This document shows, piece after piece, positions 34,912 to 44,627 of a stretch of 64,000 nt of DNA. The notes beneath the pieces are model-generated. The model saw nothing but the letters and a program-made list of their open reading frames with translations. It did not search any database and was not told the DNA's origin. The stretch is from Aliiroseovarius sp. PrR006 (GTDB taxonomy: Bacteria; Pseudomonadota; Alphaproteobacteria; Rhodobacterales; Rhodobacteraceae): assembly GCF_010500215.1 (NCBI RefSeq), contig NZ_JAAGOY010000007.1:1043734-1107733 (forward strand), written 5' to 3'. Position 1 is the stretch's first letter. Each line of letters opens with the position of its first letter. Made by a program: the position numbers and the translations under genes.

Positions 34912-36237
34912 ATGGAAAATCGACCTCAGATCGTGGACACCGCGCTGGGCTATCTGAACCAAGGGTGGGAGATCGCGGAAGGTTGGCTTCTGTCGCCCGC
35001 TGCGTGGTCTCAGTTCGGGTTGCTGGTCGTTGCCTATCTGGCCGCACGGTTTGCCGACAGAAAACTTGAACCCTTCCTGACGCGGATCCTGACCCCCAAT
35101 GGCGACCGTAATCACCCGATTGCCAAGGTCCGCCTGTTCGCGCTGATCTTCCTGCCCCTGACCATGCCGCTTCTGGCGTGGGCGTTTACTGCGATGGGCG
35201 AGCAGGTGACGCGCTCGATCTTCGGCTCGGGCGCGGTGATCGCCTTCGGGAAACGCGTGTTCCTGTTCTTGGCGGTGCGCGCCTTTGCGCAGCACATCAT
35301 CAAGGATCCGTTCCTGAAACTTCTGGGCAGGTACATCCTGATCCCGATGGCCGCGCTGTATACTGTTGGGCTGCTTGATCTTGTGACCACCAAGCTGGAC
35401 GAAACCGTCGTCCCGCTTGGCAACATGAGCTTCTCGTTGCTGTTCGCCATCCGCTTTGCCGTGCTGGGCGGCGTCATCTTCTGGCTGGGCCGCTGGTCGA
35501 ATGACCAAACCGCTCAAGCCATCAAGAAACAGAAAGAGATGCGCCCCGCCGCCCGTGAATTGGCGGTAAAAGCGGCCGAGATTGCGATATTCGGTGCCGC
35601 GTTCCTGATTCTGATGAACATCATGGGGGTCAATCTGACGTCCCTCGCGGTGCTTGGGGGTGCGATTGGCGTGGGGCTGGGCTTCGGGTTGCAGCAGATC
35701 GCTTCGAACTTCATCTCGGGGGTCATTTTGCTTTTGGAAGGGCAGGCGACTGTCGGTGATTATGTTGAACTAGACGGGGGTGAGGCCGGAACGATCGTCA
35801 AAATGACCGCCCGCGCCGCCATATTAGAGACATTTGACGGCAAGTGGATCGTCGTCCCGAACGAGCATTTCATCACCACCCGCGTGGTGAACTACTCGGA
35901 CGCGGGCAGCGCCAACCGCTACGAAGCGCCGTTCTCTGTCAGTTACAAGGCAGATATCGAGGCCGTGCCGGGCATTATCGAGCAGGCCGTGGCCGAGCTG
36001 GATTTTGTGCTGACCGACAGCGAAGAGCATATGCCTGATTGCGAGCTGCGCGCCTTTGGCGACAGCGGCGTTGATTTCGCGTTGGAGTTCTGGGTGAACG
36101 GCATCGACGACGGCCGCAATAAGTTCACGCCGCGCGTCATGATGCAGATCTGGAAGGCGCTTAAGGCCAACGATATTGAAATCCCCTATCCGCACCGCGT
36201 GGTCGAGATGTTGGGCGACGGGGTGAAGCCGTCGTGA
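34912..36237 (+). CDS. Mechanosensitive ion channel, MscS family
   Basis: 441 residues. Inner-membrane channel that opens under membrane tension during osmotic downshock. About five transmembrane helices (near 27-50, 65-95, 125-150, 165-200, 215-240) are followed by the pore helix and MscS core GLGFGLQQIASNFISGVILLLEG, split at about 258-280, and the beta domain DYVELDGGEAGTI. The longer N-terminal membrane part separates it from E. coli MscS (286 residues) and resembles larger MscS-like paralogs. The next gene starts inside its stop (GTGA). Confidence 0.92.
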   Translation: MENRPQIVDTALGYLNQGWEIAEGWLLSPAAWSQFGLLVVAYLAARFADRKLEPFLTRILTPNGDRNHPIAKVRLFALIFLPLTMPLLAWAFTAMGEQVTRSIFGSGAVIAFGKRVFLFLAVRAFAQHIIKDPFLKLLGRYILIPMAALYTVGLLDLVTTKLDETVVPLGNMSFSLLFAIRFAVLGGVIFWLGRWSNDQTAQAIKKQKEMRPAARELAVKAAEIAIFGAAFLILMNIMGVNLTSLAVLGGAIGVGLGFGLQQIASNFISGVILLLEGQATVGDYVELDGGEAGTIVKMTARAAILETFDGKWIVVPNEHFITTRVVNYSDAGSANRYEAPFSVSYKADIEAVPGIIEQAVAELDFVLTDSEEHMPDCELRAFGDSGVDFALEFWVNGIDDGRNKFTPRVMMQIWKALKANDIEIPYPHRVVEMLGDGVKPS

Positions 36238-37409
36238 AAACCGCGTTGGTCATTGGAGCCGGCCCAGCGGGCCTGATGGCGGCCGAGGAACTGGCGAAGG
36301 CCGGGCTGTCCGTTGTGGTGGCCGATGCCAAGCCGTCCCCTGCGCGCAAGTTCCTGATGGCCGGGAAGTCGGGTCTAAACTTGACAAAATCAGAGCCTAT
36401 TTCTGCATTTTTGCCCCATATTCACGGGCCAGACAGTCTGCGGAAGATCGTGGCCGGGTTTGGACCAGACGCGGTTCAGGACTGGGCGCGTGAACTGGGG
36501 CAAGAGGTCTTTACGGGCTCGTCGGGGCGTGTCTTTCCAAAGGTGATGAAGGCGTCCCCCTTGCTGCGCAATTGGCTGGCGCGGTTGGATCAGGCCGGGG
36601 TGGAGCTGCGCCGAAACTGGCGCTGGACTGGGATCGAGGACGGCGCGATGCGCTTCGACACGCCTGAAGGTCCGCAATCCGTACGGCCAGACGTCACCAT
36701 CCTTGCGCTGGGCGGGGCCAGTTGGGCGCGGTTAGGGGCGGACGGAGAATGGGTCTCTATTCTTGCCCAAAACGGTGTTTCTTGCGTGCCCTTCCAACCT
36801 GCTAACATGGGGTTCATCGTCGCGTGGAGCGACCATATGGCGCGCCACTTCGGCCAACCCGTGAAATCCGTGCGCGTCACCGCCGGGGATCAATCGGTGC
36901 TGGGCGAGTTCGTAATCTCGTCGCGGGGCATCGAAGGGTCCGCGATTTATGCCGTTAGCCGTGCGATGCGGGACGGAGCACCCCTGACACTGGACCTGAT
37001 GCCCGGTCGCAGCCTTGAGGACATCGCCGCCCGCCTATCCCGCCCACGCGGTAAGGCCAGCCTGTCCAACCACCTGCGCAAGACACTGAAGTTGGATCCG
37101 GTAAAAACGTCTCTATTGCAGGAGTTTTCGCGCCCATTGCCACAGGGCGCTGCTGAACTCGCTGCGCTGATCAAAGCCCTACCTATCACCCATCAAGGTC
37201 CGCGTCCGATGGACGAAGCTATTTCGACTGCAGGTGGTTTGCCGTTCGAGGCGCTGGATGAGGGGCTGATGATCAAGGCGCTACCGGGTGTCTTTGCCTG
37301 TGGTGAAATGCTGGATTGGGAAGCCCCGACCGGCGGTTATCTGTTGACCACCTGTTTTGCCACGGGGCGCCATGCTGGGCGTGCCGCAGCGGCTTACGCG
37401 ACGCGTTAG
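36234..37409 (+). CDS. TIGR03862-type NAD(P)/FAD-dependent flavoprotein (BaiN family)
   Basis: 391 residues starting with GTG, which overlaps the stop of the previous gene. The N-terminal FAD motif is [31 protein letters not shown] is the hallmark of the BaiN/RdsA/HI0933-like flavoproteins, and the C-terminal [22 protein letters not shown]-type block (here GEMLDWE) is characteristic. Biological role unknown in most bacteria. It ends convergent to holA, overlapping by 4 bases. Confidence 0.9.
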   Translation: [391 protein letters not shown]

Positions 37410-38431
37410 CGCCGCCCGCCCATCATCGCCAAGCGGATCAAGGTCCGCTCCATCAGCGCCATCTGCGGGGCTTTCTGGGCAGAACGCAGCTTCAGATCTG
37501 TATCAATCAGCACTTCCAAAGCCTGTTCCAACCGCCGCAGCCCCCATTTATTGGCTTGCCGAACCATCCGATCCCGGGATTTGAAATGCACGGGCGGGCG
37601 CAGGCGATTGATGCCTTGTCCGGGTCCGGCGGGGTCTGAACTGGCACCGTGCAGCGCGCGGAAATGGCGGGTTGCCCCGATGCAGAGGCCTACGGCCGCG
37701 ACGCCTTGGGCCTGCAGTTTCGCAAGAATAGGGCCTATTTCACCCGCTCGGCCCTCGGCCACAGCGTGCAGAAGATCATCCAACGCGGCCTCGGTCGAAG
37801 CAGGGGCGACGGCCAGCACATCGTCGGGCGTGACGGGTGAGGGGTCGGACAGCTTATAGAGCCCCAGCTTCTCGACCGTTTGCCGGAAATCCCCCGGATC
37901 CAGATCGCGCGACAGGCCCATCAAGTCGTTCATCGCCTCGGGGCTGATCTGTCCGACGCCAGAGCGTTTCAGATCGGCTTCGATCTCGTCGCGCGAGGGC
38001 GGATCGTCATAGATGCCCGCCGCATAGGCGTTCGGATGGCCCTCGAACAACTTCCGCAGGGCTGAACGTGCCGTCAGCGATCCCGCCGTTACCACCACTT
38101 GCGCGTCGCCCTCTTGCCAGTCGGCAATGGCGGGCGTGATGATTTTGGCGAGCGTATCGGTCGCATCCTCGACGAACGCCACGCGGGGGCCGGGGAAGAA
38201 GCCTTGCGACTTGATCGCGTCCGACAGCATCGCTGGGTCTTTGCGCAGATCGGCGGCGGGAATGCGGGTCAGGCGCATTTCCTCTTCGCCGTTCGGCCCA
38301 ATCAGATTGGCAATGAGCTCTTGCCGTTTCAGCGCCACGCGCATTGCGTCTGCCCCGAAAATCAGTACGCCCATCCGCCTAGGATCGGGTTTGGCGAAAT
38401 ATCCGCTGGCGTCCCGAGGGGCGAGCTTCAT
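37406..38431 (-). CDS. holA: DNA polymerase III subunit delta
   Basis: 341 residues, the usual size. HolA loads the sliding clamp as part of the clamp-loader complex. The alphaproteobacterial pattern [34 protein letters not shown] and the C-terminal VHFKSRDRMVRQANKW are present. The ATP-binding Walker motif is degenerate, as expected. Its start overlaps the lptE stop (ATGA) and it lies in the leuS-lptE-holA operon common in alphaproteobacteria. Confidence 0.95.
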   Translation of the reverse strand: MKLAPRDASGYFAKPDPRRMGVLIFGADAMRVALKRQELIANLIGPNGEEEMRLTRIPAADLRKDPAMLSDAIKSQGFFPGPRVAFVEDATDTLAKIITPAIADWQEGDAQVVVTAGSLTARSALRKLFEGHPNAYAAGIYDDPPSRDEIEADLKRSGVGQISPEAMNDLMGLSRDLDPGDFRQTVEKLGLYKLSDPSPVTPDDVLAVAPASTEAALDDLLHAVAEGRAGEIGPILAKLQAQGVAAVGLCIGATRHFRALHGASSDPAGPGQGINRLRPPVHFKSRDRMVRQANKWGLRRLEQALEVLIDTDLKLRSAQKAPQMALMERTLIRLAMMGGRR

Positions 38432-38925
38432 TCGCCCCAGCCTGCGAAAGTGGCTAAGAAGCGTGTGGTGATCTGGTCGGCCAACAGCACCATCAAGCGT
38501 CGGTTTGCGTCACGTTCAACGGCGGCGGTCGACACGGTCGATCCTTCGGTCGAGTAAGACGTGAAGTTCGACACGGTTCCGCGTTCGACAACGTCACCCG
38601 TGGCGACCGAGGTCACGGTGAATTCCGCTGTGCCCAGAACCTGCGTGCGGGTGATTTCCTGATTGGGCGTTACACCCACGCCTTCCGAGCTTGTGGTGAT
38701 CGTATAGTCCAACCGATACGGGGCCGACAGGTTGCGGCCCAACCGTTCTTCCATCCGCTTCACGAACTCGTAGCTGTTGGAATCATCCGGCGCGGCGATT
38801 GTCACCGCCCCGCGCAACCCGTCAGCCGAGCCACCCGGCGCATAGACGGGCGTGAAGCCGCAGCCGGACAAAAGCGCGGCAGCGGCGGAGATCTTCAAGA
38901 AATGGCGGCGATCAGACCACGACAT
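38428..38925 (-). CDS. lptE: LPS-assembly lipoprotein LptE
   Basis: 165 residues with a lipoprotein signal (lipobox LLSGC, Cys22), then [17 protein letters not shown], the conserved LptE start. LptE plugs the LptD barrel in the outer membrane and helps export lipopolysaccharide. It overlaps the leuS stop region by 14 bases and holA by 4, giving a compact operon. Confidence 0.93.
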   Translation of the reverse strand: MSWSDRRHFLKISAAAALLSGCGFTPVYAPGGSADGLRGAVTIAAPDDSNSYEFVKRMEERLGRNLSAPYRLDYTITTSSEGVGVTPNQEITRTQVLGTAEFTVTSVATGDVVERGTVSNFTSYSTEGSTVSTAAVERDANRRLMVLLADQITTRFLATFAGWGE

Positions 38926-41467
38926 TCACAATACGTCCCGGAACAACGATGACTTTCTTCGGGGCCTTACCGTCCAGCGCCCTGACGACAGCATCCTCGG
39001 CCAGCGCGAGTTTTTCAACCTCGGCTTTGTCCATGTCCTTGGGCACGCTGATTTCCGCACGGCGTTTGCCGTTGATCTGGATCGGCAGGGTCACGGTGTC
39101 CTCGACCAACATGGCCTCATCCGCGACAGGCCACGCGGCTTGGGCGACCAGACCTTCTCCGCCCAGCATCGACCAGATTTCTTCGGACATATGCGGGGTC
39201 ATCGGCGACATCAGCTGAGCCATCGTGCGCATGGCCTGCTTCTGCGCTTTGCCACCCGCCTTCGATTTCGAGACGGCGTTCTGGAAGGCGTAGAGTTTGG
39301 CGATTGCGGCGTTGAAGCCGAAGCTTTCGATGCCCATGGTCACATCATGGATGGCCTTGTGCATGGCGCGCAGCAGCTCTTCGTCATTGCCGTCGGCGTC
39401 GTCCATCTCGCTGATTTTCACAGCAGTCGCATAAACGCGGGCCAAATGCTTGGCGGCGGCCTCTGCGCCGGATGCCGTCCATTCCACGTCACGCTCGGGG
39501 GGCGAATCGCTGAGGACGAACCAACGGGCGGTGTCGGCGCCGAAGGCGTCGATGATGTTCACCGGGTCGACCACGTTGTTCTTCGACTTCGACATCTTGG
39601 CGGATGGGATCACTTTGATCGCCTCGCCGGTCTCTTTCACCACGGTCTTGCCATCACGTTCCTCGACTTCTTCGGGGTAGTGATAGATCGCGCGGCCGTT
39701 TTCGTCGGTGCGGTCTGCGTTTTTATAGATCGCGTGGGTCACCATGCCCTGCGTGAACAGTGCGTTGAACGGCTCGCGGGCCGAATCCGGCAGGTGGCCG
39801 CAGATATTCATCGCGCGGGCGAAGAAGCGCGAATACAGCAGGTGCAGGATCGCGTGCTCGATGCCGCCGATATACTGGTCGACATTCATCCAATAGGAGG
39901 CTTCTTCCAGATCAGTCGGCGTCGCTGCGTTCGGAGAGGTAAAGCGCGCGTAGTACCAGGACGAATCGACGAACGTGTCCATCGTGTCGGTTTCGCGCTT
40001 GGCGGGCTTGCCGCAGGACGGGCACGCGCAGTCGCGCCAGGTCGGGTGACGGTCCAGCGGGTTTCCGGGGGTGTCGAAGGACACGTCCTCGGGCAGTTTG
40101 ACCGGCAGGTTTTCTTTCTTCTCAGCCACCACGCCGCAATCGTCGCAATGGACCACGGGAATCGGGCAGCCCCAGTAGCGCTGGCGGCTTAGACCCCAGT
40201 CGCGCAGGCGGAATTTCTCGACGCCCGTGCCCCAGCCGGCGTCTTCGGCGAACTTGACGGTGGCGTCGATGGCTTCCTCGCCCGTGGCCTCGTCCAGACC
40301 GGCGAAGTGGTCGACCCATTTCACTTTCTCGGTTTTCGGCGGCACGAAAGCTTCGTTTTCGACCGACGAGGGGTTTTCCAACGACAGGAACGTGTCCACA
40401 ACCGGCAGGTCATACTTACGGCAGAAGTCCAAGTCGCGCTGGTCATGGGCCGGGCAGGCGAAGATCGCGCCGGTGCCATAGTCCATCAGAATGAAGTTTG
40501 CGATCCAGACGGGCAGCTCCCATTCCGGGTTCAGCGGGTGTTTCACGCGGATGCCGGTGTCATAGCCGAGCTTCTCAGCGGTCTCGATGGCCTCGGCGGT
40601 GGTGCCGCCCTTGCGCATTTCAACAAGCTGCGCGGCGATTTCCGGGTTTTCCGCTTCTAGCGCCTTGGAAATCGGGTGGTCGGGCGAGATGCCGACGAAG
40701 CTGGCGCCGTTCAGAGTGTCGGGGCGTGTCGTATAGACCTCAATCGACTCACCACCATCCACGCGTTCAAAGCTGAACTGCAGACCTTGCGAACGGCCAA
40801 TCCAGTTGGCCTGCATGGTGCGCACTTTTTCGGGCCAGTTGTCCAAACCGTCCAGCGCATCAAGCAACTCGCCCGAGTAGTCCGAGATCTTGAAGAACCA
40901 TTGCGTCAGGTCGCGACGTTCGACCGGCGCGCCCGAGCGCCAGCCGCAGCCGTCAATCACCTGTTCGTTGGCCAGAACGGTCATGTCGACCGGATCCCAG
41001 TTCACCGTGGCGTTTTTACGGTAAACCAGCCCACGCTCCATGAAGTCGATGAACATCGCCTGCTGCTGGCCGTAATATTCCGGGTCGCAGGTGGCAAATT
41101 CACGGCTCCAGTCAATCGACAGACCCAGCGGACGCATCTGGCCCTTCATGGTGGCGATGTTGTCATAGGTCCACGTGCCGGGGTGGCCACCCTGCGCCAT
41201 CGCCGCGTTTTCGGCGGGCATTCCGAAGGCGTCCCAGCCCATCGGGTGCAGAACCGAGAAGCCACACGACGACTTATAGCGCGAGATCACGTCGCCCATC
41301 GTATAGTTGCGCACGTGGCCCATGTGGATGCGGCCCGACGGATAGGGGAACATCTCGAGCACATAATATTTCGGCTTCGATTCATCGCGCGTTGCGGTGA
41401 AGATTCCGGCCTCGTCCCAGGCTTTTTGCCATTTCGGTTCGATATCTGCGGCAGTGTATCGCGACAT
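38912..41467 (-). CDS. leuS: Leucyl-tRNA synthetase
   Basis: 851 residues, class I synthetase that charges tRNA-Leu in the cytosol. The HIGH-type motif [14 protein letters not shown] is at 41-54 and KMSKSKNN begins at residue 624. The editing domain and a Cys-rich zinc segment (CDDCG, CPSCG) lie in the middle, and the C-terminal anticodon domain ends [14 protein letters not shown] precedes the start. It is preceded by a separate gene with its own terminator. Confidence 0.98.
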   Translation of the reverse strand: MSRYTAADIEPKWQKAWDEAGIFTATRDESKPKYYVLEMFPYPSGRIHMGHVRNYTMGDVISRYKSSCGFSVLHPMGWDAFGMPAENAAMAQGGHPGTWTYDNIATMKGQMRPLGLSIDWSREFATCDPEYYGQQQAMFIDFMERGLVYRKNATVNWDPVDMTVLANEQVIDGCGWRSGAPVERRDLTQWFFKISDYSGELLDALDGLDNWPEKVRTMQANWIGRSQGLQFSFERVDGGESIEVYTTRPDTLNGASFVGISPDHPISKALEAENPEIAAQLVEMRKGGTTAEAIETAEKLGYDTGIRVKHPLNPEWELPVWIANFILMDYGTGAIFACPAHDQRDLDFCRKYDLPVVDTFLSLENPSSVENEAFVPPKTEKVKWVDHFAGLDEATGEEAIDATVKFAEDAGWGTGVEKFRLRDWGLSRQRYWGCPIPVVHCDDCGVVAEKKENLPVKLPEDVSFDTPGNPLDRHPTWRDCACPSCGKPAKRETDTMDTFVDSSWYYARFTSPNAATPTDLEEASYWMNVDQYIGGIEHAILHLLYSRFFARAMNICGHLPDSAREPFNALFTQGMVTHAIYKNADRTDENGRAIYHYPEEVEERDGKTVVKETGEAIKVIPSAKMSKSKNNVVDPVNIIDAFGADTARWFVLSDSPPERDVEWTASGAEAAAKHLARVYATAVKISEMDDADGNDEELLRAMHKAIHDVTMGIESFGFNAAIAKLYAFQNAVSKSKAGGKAQKQAMRTMAQLMSPMTPHMSEEIWSMLGGEGLVAQAAWPVADEAMLVEDTVTLPIQINGKRRAEISVPKDMDKAEVEKLALAEDAVVRALDGKAPKKVIVVPGRIVNVVV

Positions 41468-41486
41468 TCGTCAGGTCCTTGATGTG

Positions 41487-41511
41487 AAAACGCCGGGCGT
41501 GTGGCCCGGCG
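41487..41511 (-). terminator. Terminator of the DUF3576 gene
   Basis: CGCCGGGC (41491-41498) and GCCCGGCG (41504-41511) form an 8-bp perfect stem; on the minus strand TTTTCAC follows. It lies between the DUF3576 gene (ends 41541) and leuS (starts 41467), so leuS has its own promoter or depends on read-through. Confidence 0.75.
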
Positions 41512-41540
41512 CATGTCTTATAAGTCTGGTCGATCCGGGT

Positions 41541-42065
41541 CTAGAGTTTACCGTCACGAATACGTAGTTGGCGTGCGCGAGTCAGGATCGCGTCCTCGAC
41601 CTTGCGGACAGCCTCGGCGCTGGCGGGGCCGCTGCGTGTATACAGCGCAACCGACAGCGAACGCGCGTCCAGCGCGGGATCGCGTACATATACGGTGGCT
41701 TTATAGGCAGTACCACCGCCCGGCGGACGGCCATAGCCAAATACAATAATGCCCGAGAACGGATCAGCCGCCTGAACGGGCATAAAGTTCAGAACATCCA
41801 GCGCCGCATTCCAAATATAGCGGTTTACTTCGACCGTGGTGTTGGGGTCGTCCACGTTCTTGAACAGATCCCAGATGGTTTCGCGGGGTTCTTCAACTTC
41901 AGGGGTGTGGCCAAGCCCACCACCTTGCTGCTGAGCGTTCGAGCCGCCTCCGAAAATATTGCCCGATCCAGCGGAACCAACTGATCCACGGCTGCCACCA
42001 CAGGCAGAAAGACCAAGCATAGCGATCAATGACAGACCAAAAGCAGACGTTTTAAGGATGCCCAT
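41541..42065 (-). CDS. DUF3576 lipoprotein
   Basis: 174 residues starting MGILKTSAFGLSLIAMLGLSAC, written here as the signal, with a lipobox ending LSAC. The mature part has a Gly/Gln-rich linker, then conserved ETIWDLFKN, VNRYIWNAALDVLNF, SGIIVFGYGRPPGG and RLRDGKL-like ending, which is the DUF3576 pattern. Probably an outer-membrane or periplasmic lipoprotein; function unknown. It lies directly upstream of the leuS-lptE-holA operon in the same direction, a conserved arrangement. Confidence 0.88.
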   Translation of the reverse strand: MGILKTSAFGLSLIAMLGLSACGGSRGSVGSAGSGNIFGGGSNAQQQGGGLGHTPEVEEPRETIWDLFKNVDDPNTTVEVNRYIWNAALDVLNFMPVQAADPFSGIIVFGYGRPPGGGTAYKATVYVRDPALDARSLSVALYTRSGPASAEAVRKVEDAILTRARQLRIRDGKL

Positions 42066-42303
42066 GAAACAGCCCCATAAGTAAAAATTCCTCTTGTTAG
42101 TATATAAGCCCCTGCGGGCGGGCAAGCGTTTTCCCAAGCACCGTATACGAGTCATATAATTAGAGAATCGCTTGATATTGCGGGTTTTCGCCGACCGCGA
42201 GAATGAAACTGTGGCATAGAAGCACCAATACGCCCCGCAATCGGTTTTCGAGGTTTCAGTCGGCTTGCAATGGGAAGCGGAAAGGTGGATTGAACGATGC
42301 ATA

Positions 42304-42329
42304 CTCAATTCGGATTCCCCTGAATTGAG
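42304..42329 (+). promoter_or_regulatory. Inverted repeat in the porin 5' leader
   Basis: CTCAATTC (42304-42311) and GAATTGAG (42322-42329) are perfect 8-bp arms around a 10-base loop, 33 bases before the porin start. It could be an mRNA stabilising hairpin or a regulator binding site. The 296 bases between the DUF3576 gene and the porin contain no gene. Confidence 0.5.
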
Positions 42330-42361
42330 GCGAACTCTTAAATCTCATGAGGGAAAACGAA

Positions 42362-43195
42362 ATGAAAAAGATTCTCTTCGCTTCGACCGCTCTGGTCGCT
42401 TCGGCTGGTTTCGCTGCTGCAGAAGTAAGCTTCTCGGGCGCTGCTGGTTTTGGTCTTACCTATGACGGTTCCGACTGGAACCCCGACTACTACACCACTC
42501 TGTCGGTTTCGATGACCGGTGAAACCGATGGTGGCCTGTCGTTCGGCGCAGACTACGACATCACCCAAGACAACGGCGCAATCGCTGTTGGTGACACCGA
42601 AGTGCACGTTGAAGGCGGCTTCGGCAAGCTGACCGTTGGCGCTGTTGGTTCGGCTTCGGACGCTAAACTGGGTCTGGGCGACATCGGCTACTCGGGTCTG
42701 GGTACCGACAACGTTGCAGAAGTTCTGATCGACGGTGCTGACTCGGGCAACATCATGTACACCGGTTCGTTCGGTGACTTCGGTGTGGCTCTGTCGTACG
42801 ACATGCAGGGCACCGAGATCTTCTCGGTTGTTGCAACCTACGCCATGGGCGACTACAACTTCGGCATCGGCTACGATGACTGGGGCAACGTAATTCCTGG
42901 CGGTAGCGCATTCCACGTGAAAGCTGGCGGCAACTTCGGTGACGTAGCACTGAACGCTCTGTACTCGCGTTCGAGCTTCATCGACACCAACACTTTCGGC
43001 GTAACCGCTGGTTACACCATGGGTGCAGCAACCATCACCGCAGCTTACTCGAGCGTCAGCGTTCTGGGCGTAACGGGTGACGTATACGGTCTGGGCGTTT
43101 CGTACGACCTGGGCGGCGGCGCTTCGATCGACGCTGGTGTTGCAGACAACGGCACCACCACCGTTGCCGATCTGGGCATCAACATGTCCTTCTAA
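42362..43195 (+). CDS. Outer-membrane porin
   Basis: 277 residues with signal peptide MKKILFASTALVASAGFAAA. The mature protein is built of alternating beta strands rich in Gly, Ser, Tyr and Asp, ending in the aromatic Phe required for barrel insertion (NMSF). It is the Rhodobacter-type general porin: SGAAGFGLTYDG, GGLSFGADYDI and GGFGKLTVGA. GAGGG precedes the ATG by 8 bases. Codon use is strongly biased to GGC, GGT and GTT, as expected for an abundant protein. It has a strong terminator and stable leader. Confidence 0.92.
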   Translation: MKKILFASTALVASAGFAAAEVSFSGAAGFGLTYDGSDWNPDYYTTLSVSMTGETDGGLSFGADYDITQDNGAIAVGDTEVHVEGGFGKLTVGAVGSASDAKLGLGDIGYSGLGTDNVAEVLIDGADSGNIMYTGSFGDFGVALSYDMQGTEIFSVVATYAMGDYNFGIGYDDWGNVIPGGSAFHVKAGGNFGDVALNALYSRSSFIDTNTFGVTAGYTMGAATITAAYSSVSVLGVTGDVYGLGVSYDLGGGASIDAGVADNGTTTVADLGINMSF

Positions 43196-43219
43196 TCCTA
43201 ACGGATTATTTGGTAAGGG

Positions 43220-43251
43220 AAGAGCGGGCCTTGCGCCCGCTCTTTTCTTTT
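43220..43251 (+). terminator. Rho-independent terminator of the porin gene
   Basis: AAGAGCGGGC (43220-43229) pairs with GCCCGCTCTT (43235-43244), followed by TTCTTTT. It is 25 bases after the porin stop codon. Confidence 0.92.
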
Positions 43252-43256
43252 GTAAG

Positions 43257-43296
43257 CGTTTCGAGAGAAATCTAGTTTTGGATTTTTCTCGAAACG
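43257..43296. repeat. Long inverted repeat after the porin terminator
   Basis: CGTTTCGAGA (43257-43266) and TCTCGAAACG (43287-43296) are perfect 10-bp arms, with GAAA and TTTT extending the pairing inside. It follows the porin terminator and precedes the next hairpin. It could be a second terminator, a binding site, or a small RNA. Confidence 0.55.
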
Positions 43297-43327
43297 CACG
43301 CGACACTAATGATGTCCGAGACGTTTC

Positions 43328-43354
43328 CGCGTGATCCTGTTTCAGGTTCACGCG
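43328..43354. repeat. Second inverted repeat upstream of the PLPBP gene
   Basis: CGCGTGATCCTG (43328-43339) pairs with CAGGTTCACGCG (43343-43354) with one mismatch and a TTT loop, 46 bases before the start codon at 43400. AATACGTTTTT follows, so it may be a terminator-like structure in the gene's leader or an operator. Confidence 0.5.
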
Positions 43355-43399
43355 AATACGTTTTTGGACACCTGTTTTAGACAAACGACAGGATGACCC

Positions 43400-44053
43400 A
43401 TGGCACTTTCAGACATTCAGGACCGCATCGCCAAGGAAGAGGCGCGCATGGGCCGTACCCCCGGGTCGGCAAAACTGATTGCCGTATCCAAGGTCCAGCC
43501 CTTGGAGCGCGTGGTGGCTGTGCTGGAAGAAGGTCATCGCGTCTTCGGTGAAAACAAAGTGCAAGAGGCGGCTGGAAAATGGCCCGACTTGAAAGAGAAG
43601 TTCGACGGGGTCGAGCTGCACCTGATTGGCCCGCTTCAGACCAATAAAACCCGGCAGGCCATTGGGCTGTTCGACGTGATCCACTCGGTCGACCGCCCCA
43701 AGCTGGCGCGCGCCATTGCGCGTATCGCGGAAGAAGATGGCCACTGCCCCCGTCTGTTCATTCAGGTGAACACTGGCGAAGAAGATCAGAAAGCAGGTGT
43801 TTTGCCAAGCGACTTGGCCGAGCTGGTCGCGCTGTGCCGCGAGCTGAACCTTCCTGTTGAAGGTCTGATGTGCATCCCGCCCTCGGACGAAGAGCCCAGC
43901 CTGCATTTCGCGCTTCTGGCCAAGCTGGCGAAAAAGCACGGGTTTGAGGGACTTTCGATGGGAATGAGCGGTGATTTCGAGCGCGCGATTGCGCAGGGCG
44001 CGACCTATGTACGGGTTGGATCGGCGATCTTTGGCGAGCGTGACTACGGGTAA
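43400..44053 (+). CDS. YggS-family PLP homeostasis protein
   Basis: 217 residues. PLP-binding barrel protein thought to carry pyridoxal phosphate and keep its level balanced. Visible blocks are AKLIAVSKVQP (Lys is the PLP Schiff-base site), FGENKVQEAAGKW, ELHLIGPLQTNK and GLSMGMSGDFERAIAQGATYVRVGSAIFG, split at about 191-214. It is free-standing, with hairpins on its 5' side. Confidence 0.93.
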   Translation: MALSDIQDRIAKEEARMGRTPGSAKLIAVSKVQPLERVVAVLEEGHRVFGENKVQEAAGKWPDLKEKFDGVELHLIGPLQTNKTRQAIGLFDVIHSVDRPKLARAIARIAEEDGHCPRLFIQVNTGEEDQKAGVLPSDLAELVALCRELNLPVEGLMCIPPSDEEPSLHFALLAKLAKKHGFEGLSMGMSGDFERAIAQGATYVRVGSAIFGERDYG

Positions 44054-44114
44054 GGGGCTTTGCCCCTCGAGCCTTTGGCTCTCACCCCAGGATACATTTG
44101 GCAAGAAAATGCGC

Positions 44115-44627
44115 CTAGCGGACGATGATCCGGCTGCGTGGGGTCCAGCGTTGTATGATCCAGCGCAGATCCTTCGATGCAAAAGCCAGACAGCCTGCCG
44201 TCGGGTGGCGCGGTTTGCGCCACTGATGCACGAAAATGGCCGAGCCTTTGCCGGGCGTGGCGTCCGGATAGTTCCAATCGCTGAACAGAACTACGTCATA
44301 GAGCGGCGCGGTCATGCGCATTTTCTCGTGACTTAGCGGATAGTTATGCGTGCGCAGCCCGTGATTGTAGGCCGGGTCTGCGGGATCATCGGACCAGATA
44401 TCCATCGGGCCGATGGCGCTGAGTTCGAGTGGCGACGCGGGATGAGCCAGACGGTCTGCACGAAAACTGCCGCCGACCAAACGCCAAGCGCCACGCGGGG
44501 TCGCTCCGTCGCCCTCGCGTTTGTCATCGGTCATGCCGCCGCGCCCGATCGCCACAGGAAAGCGTCGCCCCATGAAACGTGCACCCCAGCGGGTGACTAC
44601 CATGTCATGGCGACGAGGCAGTGTCAC
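44115..44627 (-). CDS. L,D-transpeptidase (YkuD) family protein
   Basis: 170 residues. The catalytic core has HQWRKPRHPTAGCLAF with His134 and Cys146, the YkuD motif that forms 3-3 peptidoglycan links or anchors proteins. No signal peptide is visible at the start, unlike many family members; it may be a cytosolic-start variant or its start may lie elsewhere. The start codon overlaps the end of ribA by 4 bases, so it is in one operon with ribA. Confidence 0.85.
   Translation of the reverse strand: MTLPRRHDMVVTRWGARFMGRRFPVAIGRGGMTDDKREGDGATPRGAWRLVGGSFRADRLAHPASPLELSAIGPMDIWSDDPADPAYNHGLRTHNYPLSHEKMRMTAPLYDVVLFSDWNYPDATPGKGSAIFVHQWRKPRHPTAGCLAFASKDLRWIIQRWTPRSRIIVR

Noticed and set aside
38852..40192. 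446-codon frame opposite leuS and lptE
   Set aside because: Antisense shadow; leuS is complete with both signature motifs.
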